DNA of 64,000 nucleotides from JAWWPG01 sp037719575. Lineage in GTDB: Bacteria > Actinomycetota > Actinomycetes > Propionibacteriales > Nocardioidaceae. Position 1 is the first letter of the stretch. The number at the start of each line of letters is the position of its first letter. The translations under genes and the position numbers were made by a program. Positions 27,687-36,774 of this stretch are shown here, in pieces. Where the stretch lies: NCBI GenBank assembly GCA_037719575.1, contig JBBJMF010000003.1:23741-87740 (forward strand), written 5' to 3'. Under the pieces are notes generated by a model. That model saw only the letters and a program-made list of their open reading frames with translations, was not told where the DNA came from and made no database searches.

Positions 27687-30278
27687 GTGCGAGCCATCCG
27701 ACGTTTCACCGTCCGACCCGTCCTCCCCGAGTCGCTGCGGCCGCTGGAGGAGCTGGCCACCAACCTCCGCTGGTCGTGGCACCCCGAGACGCAGGAGCTG
27801 TTCGAGGCCGTCGACTCGCGGGCGTGGGAGATCAGCGGCCACGACCCGACCCGCTTCCTCGGGACGATCGCGCCGGAGCGGCTCCGGACACTCGGCAAGG
27901 ACAAGCGGTTCATCAAGCGGCTGGAGCTGGCGCACGCCGACCTCGAGGAGTACCTCACCGGCAATCGCTGGTACCAGTCGCTCGGGTCGACCGCCCCGCG
28001 CCAGATCGCCTACTTCTCCCCGGAGTTCGGGATCGCCGCCGTGCTGCCGCAGTACTCCGGCGGGCTCGGCATCCTGGCGGGCGACCACCTGAAGACGGCG
28101 AGCGACCTCGGCGTCCCGATCATCGGGGTAGGGCTGCTCTACCGGCACGGCTACTTCCGTCAGCTGCTGTCCGGCGAAGGCTGGCAGCAGGAGCGCTATC
28201 CGATCATGGATCCCGACGAGCTGCCGCTGCACCTCCTTCGGGAGGACGACGGGTCGGTGACGAAGGTCACGATCGGCCTGCCGCAGGGGCAGCGACTCAA
28301 TGCCCGCGTCTGGGTAGCGGATGTCGGCCGGGTCCCGCTGTTGCTGCTCGACTCCGACATCGAGGCGAACTCGCCACCGGTACGAGAGGTCACCGACCGC
28401 CTCTACGGCGGCGGCTCCGAGCACCGGCTGCACCAGGAGCTGCTGCTCGGGGTGGGCGGCATCCGAGCGATCCGCGCCTACTGCCGGCTCACCGGTGCGC
28501 CGCCGCCCGAGGTGTTCCACACCAACGAAGGACATGCCGGCTTCCTCGGCATCGAGCGAATCCGGGAGTTCGTGCAGGACCGGGGCCTCGACTTCGACGC
28601 CGCCCTCGAGCAGGCGCGGGCCGGCACGGTCTTCACCACCCACACTCCCGTCCCCGCCGGTATCGACAGGTTCGCCAAGGAGCTGATCGAAGCCCAGTTC
28701 GGGCGCGACGACATGATCACGCCGCTCCCGGTGCCGAAGATCCTCGCCCTGGGCTCCGAGACGTACGACGGCGGCGATCCCACCATGTTCAACATGGCCG
28801 TCATGGGCTTTCGCCTCGCGGGGCACGCCAACGGGGTGAGTGCCCTGCACGGGCAGGTGTCCCGGGACATGTTCGCTGGGCTGTGGCCGGGCTTCGACCA
28901 CGACGACGTCCCGATCACGTCGATCACCAACGGTGTGCATGCTCCGACGTGGGTCGCTCCCGAGGTCTTCGAGCTCGCGCACGACGAGTCCATCGTCTCG
29001 ACGGTCGAGGAGGCTCAGAGCTGGGAGGCCGTCGACAAGGTCGCCACCGACGTGATCTGGCAGACGAAGCGCGTCCTGCGCGGCCAGCTGGTGACCGAGG
29101 TGCGCAGTCGCGTGCGCAAGTCATGGCTGCAGCGTGGCGCCAGCCCGGCAGAGCTCGGCTGGGTCGACTCGGTGCTCGACCCGGACGTGCTGACGATCGG
29201 TTTCGCGCGCCGCGTCCCGTCATACAAGCGGCTGACCCTGATGCTGCGCGACCCCGACCGACTGACCCGGCTGCTCCTCCACCCCGACCGGCCGATCCAG
29301 CTGGTCATTGCCGGCAAGTCGCACCCGGCGGACGAGGGTGGCAAGAAGCTCATCCAGGAGATCGTCAAGTTCTCCGACCACGCGGAGGTGCGCCACCGGA
29401 TCGTGTTCCTGCCGAACTACGACATCGCTATGGCACAACCGCTCTACCCGGGGTGCGACGTCTGGCTCAACAACCCCTTGCGGCCCTACGAGGCGTGCGG
29501 CACGTCCGGGATGAAGGCCGCGCTCAACGGTGGGCTGAACCTGTCGATCCTCGACGGCTGGTGGGACGAGTGGTACGACGGTGACAACGGCTGGGCGATC
29601 CCGTCGGCAGACGGCGTGGAAGACGTCGACCGGCGCGACGACATCGAGTCCGCCGCGCTGTACGACCTGATCGAGGGCGAGGTGGCACCCCGCTTCTACG
29701 ACCGCGACGAGGACGGCCTTCCGCTGCGCTGGATCGAGATGGTCCGTCACACGCTCAAGTCGCTCGGGCCGAAGGTGGTGGCGACCCGGATGGTGCGCGA
29801 CTACGTGCGCGAGCTCTACACGCCTGCAGGTGCGATCGCGAGGCGGTTGGAGAGCGACGAGGACGCCGCGGCCGAGCTCGCCGCCTGGAAGAAGCGGGTT
29901 CGGGACGGCTGGGCCGGCGTGCGCATCGAGCACGTCGTGTCTCGGGGGATCACCGAGTCGCCGGCCCTCGGGTCGCTGCTCTGCGTCCAGGTCTACGCCA
30001 CGCTCGGAGAGCTGACCCCGGACGACGTCGACGTGCAGGTGCTCCACGGCAGGGTGGCCGCCGACGACCACCTGCGCGGGCCGAGGGTGGCGAGCCTGAC
30101 CCAGACCGAGGAGCTCGCCGACGGGCGGCGCCTGTTCGAGGCCGACGTTGCCCTCGAAGACACCGGTCCGTTCGGTTACACCGTCCGGGTGTGCCCCAAG
30201 CACGATCTGCTGGCGTCGTCGGCCGACCTCGGCCTGATGACCTGGCCACCGGACGCCAACCTCGACGACCGGGACTGA
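27687..30278 (+). CDS. glgP: Alpha-glucan (glycogen) phosphorylase
   Basis: Releases glucose 1-phosphate from alpha-1,4-glucan with pyridoxal phosphate. It has 863 residues from GTG. The N-terminal DUF3417 segment (RRFTVRPVLPESLRPLEELA, then TNLRWSWHPETQELF) marks the actinobacterial/thermophile-type phosphorylase. The cofactor lysine lies in the block YEACGTSGMKAALNGG, preceded by IVFLPNYDIAMAQ. Together with the divergent GlgE operon it covers synthesis and breakdown of storage glucan. Confidence 0.94.
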   Translation: MRAIRRFTVRPVLPESLRPLEELATNLRWSWHPETQELFEAVDSRAWEISGHDPTRFLGTIAPERLRTLGKDKRFIKRLELAHADLEEYLTGNRWYQSLGSTAPRQIAYFSPEFGIAAVLPQYSGGLGILAGDHLKTASDLGVPIIGVGLLYRHGYFRQLLSGEGWQQERYPIMDPDELPLHLLREDDGSVTKVTIGLPQGQRLNARVWVADVGRVPLLLLDSDIEANSPPVREVTDRLYGGGSEHRLHQELLLGVGGIRAIRAYCRLTGAPPPEVFHTNEGHAGFLGIERIREFVQDRGLDFDAALEQARAGTVFTTHTPVPAGIDRFAKELIEAQFGRDDMITPLPVPKILALGSETYDGGDPTMFNMAVMGFRLAGHANGVSALHGQVSRDMFAGLWPGFDHDDVPITSITNGVHAPTWVAPEVFELAHDESIVSTVEEAQSWEAVDKVATDVIWQTKRVLRGQLVTEVRSRVRKSWLQRGASPAELGWVDSVLDPDVLTIGFARRVPSYKRLTLMLRDPDRLTRLLLHPDRPIQLVIAGKSHPADEGGKKLIQEIVKFSDHAEVRHRIVFLPNYDIAMAQPLYPGCDVWLNNPLRPYEACGTSGMKAALNGGLNLSILDGWWDEWYDGDNGWAIPSADGVEDVDRRDDIESAALYDLIEGEVAPRFYDRDEDGLPLRWIEMVRHTLKSLGPKVVATRMVRDYVRELYTPAGAIARRLESDEDAAAELAAWKKRVRDGWAGVRIEHVVSRGITESPALGSLLCVQVYATLGELTPDDVDVQVLHGRVAADDHLRGPRVASLTQTEELADGRRLFEADVALEDTGPFGYTVRVCPKHDLLASSADLGLMTWPPDANLDDRD

Positions 30279-30363
30279 CGCGCGTCGTCCGGGCGGCTGC
30301 GCCCGATGACCCCACCGAGGTGGACACTAGGCTCACAGAAGCCCGACGGATGTCCCCTGTCGT

Positions 30364-30660
30364 GTGATCGGAGCCGCTGACGTGCAGCAGTTGCCGCTTG
30401 TGGGTGCCGAGCTCCAGCGCGTCTCGGCTGGTCTCCGTGCGGCGTCGCGCGAGCTCGTCGCTGCGCGCCAGGTGGTCAACGACATCGGCCCGGGAGCGGT
30501 CGGGGTGCCCGGTTGCGACGCTGCGGTCGAGACCGGCTTGCGCGACCTCGGCGCGGCTCTCGACCGGCTCGACGCGACGGCGTCCGCGTGCCTCGAGGTT
30601 CTGCGCCGCTACGACGGGGGCGACGCCGGTCTGACCGCCCAAGGCGGCGAGCCCCGGTGA
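30364..30660 (+). CDS. Small WXG100-like helical protein
   Basis: A 98-residue protein, probably two long helices with a central Gly/Pro turn (GPGAVGVPGCD near residues 43-53). Size and layout resemble WXG100/ESX-like partners that escort type VII secretion substrates, but the Trp-X-Gly motif itself is absent, so the assignment rests on pattern and neighbours. GTG start; another GTG six codons later is possible. Its stop shares TGATG with the next gene. Confidence 0.55.
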   Translation: MIGAADVQQLPLVGAELQRVSAGLRAASRELVAARQVVNDIGPGAVGVPGCDAAVETGLRDLGAALDRLDATASACLEVLRRYDGGDAGLTAQGGEPR

Positions 30661-31517
30661 TGCCCGACGCGATCCTCGGCTTCGACCCGGCACCGGCCGA
30701 CCCGTCGTCGCTGGCTCGGCTGTCCGACGGGGTGCACAGGATGATCCGCGGTCTGGTCGAAGCCAGGTCGTCTCTGGACACCCTGGCCACCGCCGGCTCT
30801 CTCTGGGACAGTGCGCTAGGGGCGCCGGTGGTGGCGCTGGTGCGGCGCAACTCGCTGCGGATGGGCGAGGTCGAGGAGGCGCTGCTCGGCTGTCGGACCG
30901 CTCTGGACGGCTGGCGGGTCGATGTCGAGCGACGTCAGGCGCAGGTGGGGAACCTCGTCGAGCTGGTCGCCGACCTCGGCCCGGAGGACGGTGCCGAGGC
31001 TCGCCGGGCACAGCTCGTCGCGCAGGCCCGCGGCATCGCGTCCGAGCATGACCGCGGCGCCCGCGCCCTCGGCTCAGTCTTCGAGGAGGTGTCGGCCACC
31101 TGCGAGCGGCTCGCCCGGCTGGACGGGGACCTCGCCGAGGAGGTCGAAGCCGCCCTCCGGGCCTTGGCAGCGGCAGTGGAGCAGTGGGTCGAGGTCGAAG
31201 GGCCCGAGCTGGTGCGTACCGCGGCGGCACTGGGCGAGGTGGCTGCCCTGACGACAGTGATCTCCGAGCTCGTGGGCATCGCCGCGCTCGACGGCGCGCC
31301 TGAGCACGGCCCGGGCGTGCGTGACATCGTCTCGCGGAGCCCTGGCGCCCACCGACTGATCAGGGCGCTTCAGCAGACCTGGCTGGAGGTAGCGCCGATG
31401 AACCTGCCGGAGGCGACCTTCGCTCTGGGTCGGCGAGGCGACCTGGCCGAGACCATCGCCGGCAGGCTCGCGGGTGCGGGCGACCCGGTGGGCCCCCCAT
31501 CCGACGCGGCGAGATGA
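30660..31517 (+). CDS. Helical protein with N-terminal T7SS-substrate-like region
   Basis: A 285-residue, almost entirely helical soluble protein. Residues about 1-110 (FDPAPADPSSLARL, then AGSLWDSALGAPVVALVRR) have the spacing of the N-terminal helical region of actinobacterial type VII secretion substrates, where Trp followed by small residues sits in the turn between helices. The remainder (VFEEVSATCERLARLDGDLA and following) looks like coiled coil. No toxin domain is evident at the C-terminus. The ATG overlaps the preceding stop, so both are made together. Confidence 0.5.
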   Translation: MPDAILGFDPAPADPSSLARLSDGVHRMIRGLVEARSSLDTLATAGSLWDSALGAPVVALVRRNSLRMGEVEEALLGCRTALDGWRVDVERRQAQVGNLVELVADLGPEDGAEARRAQLVAQARGIASEHDRGARALGSVFEEVSATCERLARLDGDLAEEVEAALRALAAAVEQWVEVEGPELVRTAAALGEVAALTTVISELVGIAALDGAPEHGPGVRDIVSRSPGAHRLIRALQQTWLEVAPMNLPEATFALGRRGDLAETIAGRLAGAGDPVGPPSDAAR

Positions 31518-31529
31518 GGGTGGGATCAC

Positions 31530-32156
31530 ATGCTGGTTGAGTCCCGGTCGGGGGTGGCCCCCGTCCTCGTGCTGGATGTCCCGTCCGACTTCCACCAGGT
31601 GCCGCTCGACAGCCGGACTGAGAGCCGGACGGCGGCGCAGCTTCAGGTGGTCTCCGCCCTCGGACTCTCGAGCTCCGCCCAGCGTGAGGCGATCTCGCTG
31701 TACCTGGAAGCGCTGTCCATCCGGTTGGCCTCCGGCAACGTCGTCGGCACGGCCTTCTGCGCGGTGCAGCTCGACGGCCACCCGTCGAGCGCGACCCTGA
31801 CCGTGGCAACCCATCCGACCCACACGCACGACGCCTGTCTCGCGGTGAGCGGCGCGGCGGAGGCCATGCGGCGGGACGCCCGCTACCAGCACGTGGAGAT
31901 CCTCGTGCGCGGCGGCCGGCCCGTCGTCAGCGCGGTGGCCGAGCGGCGCGCCAACCCCGCCGAGACCTCTAGCGGACGACCCGGCGCCACGCTGCGGGAG
32001 ATCACGGTGTTCGTGCCCGTTGCGGGGCAGGAGCAGGCGGCGATGCTCACCCTCTCCACGCCGTGCCTCGACGACTGGGAGACGTATCGAGGGCTGGTGC
32101 TCGACATCGGCCGGTCGGTGCGCGCAGCTGCCACCCACGCGGGCTCCATCGGCTGA
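31530..32156 (+). CDS. Protein of unknown function, T7SS-neighbourhood type
   Basis: A 208-residue alpha/beta protein with no signal peptide. Segments LVLDVPSDFHQVPLDSRT, ASGNVVGTAFCAVQLDG and AAMLTLSTPCLDDWETYRGL follow the pattern of small actinobacterial proteins often found beside type VII-associated genes, in which a strand ending in STP precedes a C-terminal helix. The function is not known to me. It follows the helical pair by 12 bp in the same direction. Confidence 0.5.
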   Translation: MLVESRSGVAPVLVLDVPSDFHQVPLDSRTESRTAAQLQVVSALGLSSSAQREAISLYLEALSIRLASGNVVGTAFCAVQLDGHPSSATLTVATHPTHTHDACLAVSGAAEAMRRDARYQHVEILVRGGRPVVSAVAERRANPAETSSGRPGATLREITVFVPVAGQEQAAMLTLSTPCLDDWETYRGLVLDIGRSVRAAATHAGSIG

Positions 32157-32231
32157 GGCCTGCGGCGTCGCTGGCCCTGAGCGACTCGCAGGTTTGGACG
32201 TGCTACACCCGGGGTATCACCTTGTCGGGCA

Positions 32232-32858
32232 GTGAACGCATCGGTGCCCGACAACGACGGCCGAGAGCTTCGAGGGTTCATGGGTGGTCGAGGCACGGTC
32301 GACGCCGCACTGCTGAGGCGCGTGTCGGAACGTGACGAGCAGGCCTTTGCCGACCTCTACAACGCCACCTCGCGAGCGGTCTTCGGCATCGTGCTCAGGG
32401 TCCTGCGCAACCGTGCCCAGGCGGAGGAGGTGGCCCAGGAGGTCTACCTCGAGGTCTGGCGCACGGCGGTACGGTTCGACGTCGCCAGGGGGACGGCCTC
32501 GGCCTGGCTCAACATGATCGCCCACCGACGCGCGGTGGACTGGGTGCGGTCGCAGGAGCGGAGGACCGTCAGGGACCGCCGCTACACCGACGCCGACGGC
32601 GGGACGGATCTGCCGGACGCGTCCGTGGCCGTCGTCGCGCTCGACGAGGCGGCTCGGGTGCGGAGCGCCCTCGGCGAGCTCAGTGAGACGCAGCGCAGGG
32701 CACTCGTGCTCGCCTACTTCGACGGTCACTCGCAACGTGAGGTAGCGGAGATCCTCGGGGTGCCGCTCGGCACCGTCAAGACCCGGACGCGGGACGCCTT
32801 GCGGCGGTTGCGCGGGATATTCGAGGCCGAGACCGCGGTGGACGACCCCCTCGCCTGA
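32232..32858 (+). CDS. sigK: ECF RNA polymerase sigma factor, SigK-like
   Basis: A 208-residue extracytoplasmic-function sigma factor. Region 2 (LYNATSRAVFGIVLRVLRN, then AEEVAQEVYLEVWRTAVRFD) and region 4 (REVAEILGVPLGTVKTRTRD, then ALRRL) are clear and the style is closest to the SigK group. SigK normally has the membrane anti-sigma factor RskA downstream; here the next gene is an enoyl-CoA hydratase, so control must be different or encoded elsewhere. GTG 32232 is used; ATG 32280 is an alternative start after the same leader. It follows the three small T7SS-like genes and may direct them or merely adjoin them. Confidence 0.88.
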   Translation: MNASVPDNDGRELRGFMGGRGTVDAALLRRVSERDEQAFADLYNATSRAVFGIVLRVLRNRAQAEEVAQEVYLEVWRTAVRFDVARGTASAWLNMIAHRRAVDWVRSQERRTVRDRRYTDADGGTDLPDASVAVVALDEAARVRSALGELSETQRRALVLAYFDGHSQREVAEILGVPLGTVKTRTRDALRRLRGIFEAETAVDDPLA

Positions 32859-33021
32859 CCGTGCTCGGCCTCGCCAGGTCGCTATGGCGCTCCGGGGCAC
32901 GTACGGCGCAGAGTCGCCCGGGTTGTGCTCGCCGGTCCCGGCTCGGGTCATCGCGCCATCTCACCAACCGTCGAACGATGTCGCTCGGTCGGCGTCCCGC
33001 TGGTCGGATACGCTGCCCGCC

Positions 33022-33801
33022 ATGGCTGACTACGTTCACCTCGAGGTCACCGAGGGCGTCGGCACCATTCGGCTCGACCGCCCGCCGATGAACGCCCTCG
33101 ACGTCATGATGCAGGAGGAGATCCGGGAAGCCGCGACGGAGGCGGCCGAGCGCGACGACGTTCGCGCAGTGGTGGTCTACGGCGGGGAGAAGGTGTTCGC
33201 GGCCGGGGCCGACATCTTGGAGATGGCCGCGATGTCCTACACCGACATGGTTCGGCGCTCGGGCGCCTTGCAGTCATCGTTCACCGCCGTCGCCCGCATC
33301 CCGAAGCCGGTGGTCGCCGCGGTCACCGGCTACGCCCTCGGGGGTGGCTGCGAGCTGGCGCTCTGCGCCGACATCCGGGTGGCAGCCGACGACGCGAAGC
33401 TCGGCCAGCCGGAGATCCTGCTGGGCGTGATCCCGGGCGCCGGTGGCACCCAGCGGCTGGCCCGGCTGATCGGGCCCGCCAAGGCCAAGGACCTGGTGTT
33501 CACCGGCCGTTTCGTGGGCGCCGAGGAAGCCCTGCGGATCGGTCTCGTCGACAAGGTCGTGCCCACCGCCGACGTCTACCCCGAGGCGCGCCGGTGGGCG
33601 GAGCGGTTCGCCCAGGGCCCGGCGTTCGCGCTGCGGGCCGCGAAGGAGTCCATCGACCGGGGGCTCGAGACCGACCTCGGCACCGGGCTGGAGATCGAGC
33701 GCCAGCAGTTCGCCGGGTTGTTCGCCACCGAGGACCGGACCATCGGCATGACGTCCTTCGTCGAGAAGGGGCCGGGCAAGGCCGGCTTCGAGGGCCGCTG
33801 A
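33022..33801 (+). CDS. Enoyl-CoA hydratase/isomerase family protein
   Basis: Crotonase-fold hydration of 2-enoyl-CoA in beta-oxidation or a related route. It has 259 residues from the ATG at 33022; the upstream frame is intergenic. The oxyanion-hole segments AAGADILEMA and YALGGGCELALCADIRVA and the catalytic Glu in PEILLGVIPGAGGTQRL are all present. Its TGA overlaps the next ATG, so it is translationally coupled to the methyltransferase. Confidence 0.9.
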   Translation: MADYVHLEVTEGVGTIRLDRPPMNALDVMMQEEIREAATEAAERDDVRAVVVYGGEKVFAAGADILEMAAMSYTDMVRRSGALQSSFTAVARIPKPVVAAVTGYALGGGCELALCADIRVAADDAKLGQPEILLGVIPGAGGTQRLARLIGPAKAKDLVFTGRFVGAEEALRIGLVDKVVPTADVYPEARRWAERFAQGPAFALRAAKESIDRGLETDLGTGLEIERQQFAGLFATEDRTIGMTSFVEKGPGKAGFEGR

Positions 33802-34808
33802 TGTCACCGGAGCCCGATCGGTCGGCTGGGTCGCCGCTCGCTCTCGCGGCGGAAGGTCGCCGGCTCCCGACCGAGGCTCAGGTCCAGGCGGCCTGGCAGG
33901 ACACCAAGCTCGCCCAGGTCCTCTACCACGACTGGGAGGCCGGGTCCTACGACGAGAAGTGGTCGATCTCCTTCGACCAGCGGTGCATCGACTATGCGCG
34001 GGACAGGTTCTCGGCGGTCGCGGGCACCGGCGGCTGGCCCTACCGAACCTCGCTCGAGGTCGGCTGCGGGACCGGGTTCTTCACGCTGAACCTCAAGCTC
34101 GCCGGAGTGCTCGACGACTGTCACGTGACCGACATCTCGCCCGGCATGGTCGAGGTCGCCGGACGCAACGCCACGAGTCTCGGTTTCACCGTCGCCGGCC
34201 GCACCGCCGACGCGGAGACGCTGCCCTACGACGACGACTCGTTCGACCTGGTCGTGGGGCACGCGGTCATCCACCACATCCCCGACGTCGAGCTCGCCTT
34301 CACGGAGATGCTGCGGGTTTTGAAGCCCGGCGGCCGCCTCGTGGTCTGCGGGGAGCCGACCCGGTACGGCGACCTCGTGGCCCGCCGCCTTTCGCGCGCG
34401 ACGTGGTGGCTCACGACCCGGGTGACGGCCCTGCCACCCCTGCGCGCCCGGTGGGCGCGGCCCAAGGAGGAGCTCGACGAGTCCTCCCGCGCCGCCGCGC
34501 TGGAGGCGGTCGTGGACTTGCACACGTTCGACCCGGCAGGGCTCGCGAGGACCGTGGCGCGGGCTGGCGGCGTCCAGGTCCGCTTCGTGACGGAGGAGCT
34601 GACGGCCGCCTGGTGGGGATGGCCGGTGCGCACCTTCGAGGCCGCGGTCCCAACGGAGCGGCTGGGCTGGGGGTGGCGCCTGTTCGCCCTCCGCTCCTGG
34701 CTGGCGCTCTCGCGCCTGGACCGCCTGCTGGTTCGCGTCGTACCTGCCGCTCTCTACTACAACGTCTCCGTCACGGCGGTGAAGCCGACCGGGACCCAAC
34801 ATGCCTGA
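33801..34808 (+). CDS. SAM-dependent class I methyltransferase
   Basis: A 335-residue methyltransferase of the UbiE/methyltransferase-11 type. Motif I is LEVGCGTGFFTLNL near residue 77, the acidic loop VTDISPGMV follows, and FDLVVGHAVIHHIPDVE plus LRVLKPGGRLVVCGEP are motifs II-III. The C-terminal 120 residues (WWGWPVRTFEAAVP, then LYYNVSVTAVKP) are an amphipathic extension seen in lipid- or glycan-modifying enzymes. Substrate unknown. It overlaps the hydratase by one base and the acyltransferase by 8 bp. Confidence 0.85.
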   Translation: MSPEPDRSAGSPLALAAEGRRLPTEAQVQAAWQDTKLAQVLYHDWEAGSYDEKWSISFDQRCIDYARDRFSAVAGTGGWPYRTSLEVGCGTGFFTLNLKLAGVLDDCHVTDISPGMVEVAGRNATSLGFTVAGRTADAETLPYDDDSFDLVVGHAVIHHIPDVELAFTEMLRVLKPGGRLVVCGEPTRYGDLVARRLSRATWWLTTRVTALPPLRARWARPKEELDESSRAAALEAVVDLHTFDPAGLARTVARAGGVQVRFVTEELTAAWWGWPVRTFEAAVPTERLGWGWRLFALRSWLALSRLDRLLVRVVPAALYYNVSVTAVKPTGTQHA

Positions 34809-35424
34809 GCAGGCGAGGATGCTGACCCTCGCGAACCTGCGCTGGGTCCTGTCGCACCGGGCGTGGACGCCTTACTACCTGGTGCGCTACTGGAGGTTCC
34901 TCGTCTTCCGCCTGCGAAATCCCCACGTCGTCACGCGGGGGATGGTGTTCTTCGGCAAGCGGGTCGAGGTGTCGGCGCGGCGGGGCTATGGGCGGCTCGT
35001 GATCGGCAGCTGGGTGCACATCGGCGACGACAACCGGATCCGCTGCCATGAAGGCTCCCTGCGGATCGGGGACAAGTGCGTCTTCGGCCGGGACAGCACG
35101 GTGAACTGCTACCTCGATATCGAGCTGGGGCCGGCCACCTTGGTCTCGGACTGGGTCTACATCTGCGACTTCGACCACGCGACCGGCGATGTCGGGCTGC
35201 CGATCAAGGACCAGGGCATCGTGAAAGCGCCGGTGCGGATAGGAGCCGGCAGCTGGCTCGGCACGAAGGTCACCGTGCTGCGTGGGGCCGAGATCGGAGC
35301 CGGTTCCGTGGTGGCCGCGCACTCGGTGGTGCGTGACAAGACACCGGAGCTGTCGCTGCTGGCGGGCATCCCGGCGAAGGTGGTCCGGACGCGCGGGCAG
35401 TCGTCGAGGGAGGGCTGGGCCTGA
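34801..35424 (+). CDS. Left-handed beta-helix (hexapeptide) acyltransferase
   Basis: A 207-residue acetyltransferase of the WbbJ/CysE-like group. Repeated hexapeptides such as IGSWVHIGDDNRI, IGDKCVFGRDS, VRIGAGSWLGTKVTVLRGAE and IGAGSVVAAHSVV build the beta-helix, with GIPAKVV closing it as in O-antigen acetyltransferases. The catalytic histidine is probably in CDFDHATGD. An N-terminal basic region (LVRYWRFLVFRLR) may touch the membrane. It likely modifies a sugar or lipid after the adjacent methyltransferase. Confidence 0.85.
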   Translation: MPEQARMLTLANLRWVLSHRAWTPYYLVRYWRFLVFRLRNPHVVTRGMVFFGKRVEVSARRGYGRLVIGSWVHIGDDNRIRCHEGSLRIGDKCVFGRDSTVNCYLDIELGPATLVSDWVYICDFDHATGDVGLPIKDQGIVKAPVRIGAGSWLGTKVTVLRGAEIGAGSVVAAHSVVRDKTPELSLLAGIPAKVVRTRGQSSREGWA

Positions 35425-35428
35425 GCCC

Positions 35429-35836
35429 CTAGCCGCGCTGGCTCTTACGGACCCGCTTGCGCAGCTGGAAGATCCGCCAGGTGCCGGCTATCGCGGCGAG
35501 GAAGACCCCGGCAACCGCCGAGAGCAGCATCGCGACCGCCAGCGGCAGGGTGCCGGTGAAGGTGAAGTAGGTGATCGGCACCTTCCGGGTGTTCTGCAGG
35601 ACGAAGATCAGCAGCAGGACCAGGATCAGCGCGAAGACGATGATCGCGATCCAGGTGCCGCCGGCCCGGGTCCGTCCCAGGGGGTCCTCCTGGGGACCGG
35701 ACGGTGCCCACAGGTCATCGGGTTCGGGATCAGACTGTGCGGGCCGGGAGTGTGCGGCCTGCGAGGCGGGAGCCACCGAGGCCCCGTTTGGCTCGGAATC
35801 TGGTGCCGCCGGTTGCGGCTGGGGCGGGTCCGACAT
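35429..35836 (-). CDS. LapA-like membrane protein
   Basis: A 135-residue protein of the LapA (DUF1049) family. The first 55 residues are Pro/Ser-rich and cytoplasmic. Two membrane helices (WIAIIVFALILVLLLIFVLQ, and LPLAVAMLLSAVAGVFLAAI) flank the family signature NTRKVPITYFTFTG. The C-terminus is basic (LRKRVRKSQ). E. coli LapA helps assemble lipopolysaccharide, which actinomycetes lack, so its role here is unknown. It converges on the acyltransferase gene and is divergent from etfB. Confidence 0.85.
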   Translation of the reverse strand: MSDPPQPQPAAPDSEPNGASVAPASQAAHSRPAQSDPEPDDLWAPSGPQEDPLGRTRAGGTWIAIIVFALILVLLLIFVLQNTRKVPITYFTFTGTLPLAVAMLLSAVAGVFLAAIAGTWRIFQLRKRVRKSQRG

Positions 35837-35956
35837 CGTCGCCTCCTCTCGTTACTCACCAGGCTATCGAGGGTGGGCGGTTCGGACCACCTGGTCGTCA
35901 GGCCGCTGCGCCGTGAAACCATGGCTCCTGACACTCACAGGAGGACTCCCCGCCCC

Positions 35957-36733
35957 ATGAAGATCGTTGTGTGCGTGAAGTATGTGCCCGACGCGACGGC
36001 CGAGAGGTCGTTCAGCGCCGACACGACGGTCGACCGGGTCGGCGTCGACGGAGTGCTCTCCGAGCTCGACGAGTACGCTGTCGAGGCCGCGCTCCAGATC
36101 CGCGAGGCCGGCGACGCGGAGGTCACCATCGTGACGGTCGGTCCGGAGCAGGCGAGGACGGCGATCCTCAAGTCGCTGCAGATGGGCGCCGACGCGGGAG
36201 TCCACGTCGTCGACGACGCCATCCACGGCTCGGACGCGCTCGCGACCTCGCTGGTGCTGGCCAAGGTGCTGCAGCGGACCGAGTTCGACCTCGTGCTGTG
36301 CGGGATGGCGTCGACGGACGGCAGCATGAGCGTCGTACCCGCCATGCTCGCCGAGCGCCTCGGCCTGCCTCAGGTGACGTTTGCCTCTGAGGTGTCGTGG
36401 GACGGGACGACGGTGCGGGCGCGGCGGGACGGGGATGGCGCCACCGAGACGATCGAGGCGACCCTGCCGCTGGTGCTGAGTGTCACCGATCAGGCCAACG
36501 AGCCGCGCTACCCGTCGTTCAAGGGCATCATGGCGGCGAAGAAGAAGCCGGTAGAGACGCTCACCGTCGACGACCTCGGGCTGACCGTCGGTGACGTTGG
36601 GCTGTCCGCTGCGTGGACGACCGTCGAGTCGTTCGACGCCCGACCTCCCCGCAGCGCCGGCACGGTCGTCATTGACGACGGCACCGGTGCAGACCAGCTC
36701 GTCGAGTTCCTTGCCGCCGGCAAGTTCATCTGA
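35957..36733 (+). CDS. etfB: Electron transfer flavoprotein beta subunit
   Basis: Partner of EtfA in carrying electrons from acyl-CoA dehydrogenases to the quinone pool. It has 258 residues; ATG is preceded by aggagg. The opening MKIVVCVKYVPDA and the ADP/AMP-binding segment LCGMASTDGSMSVVPAMLAE are typical, and ANEPRYPSFKGIMAAKKKP is the recognition loop that contacts dehydrogenases. It is followed 41 bp later by etfA. Confidence 0.94.
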   Translation: MKIVVCVKYVPDATAERSFSADTTVDRVGVDGVLSELDEYAVEAALQIREAGDAEVTIVTVGPEQARTAILKSLQMGADAGVHVVDDAIHGSDALATSLVLAKVLQRTEFDLVLCGMASTDGSMSVVPAMLAERLGLPQVTFASEVSWDGTTVRARRDGDGATETIEATLPLVLSVTDQANEPRYPSFKGIMAAKKKPVETLTVDDLGLTVGDVGLSAAWTTVESFDARPPRSAGTVVIDDGTGADQLVEFLAAGKFI

Positions 36734-36774
36734 CCAGCCATCTGACGAAGAGCCATCTGACGGAGGTTGCCTTC

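Noticed and set aside
27626..29584. Alternative plus-strand frame of 652 codons over glgP
   Set aside because: Shadow of glgP; the phosphorylase frame carries all family motifs.
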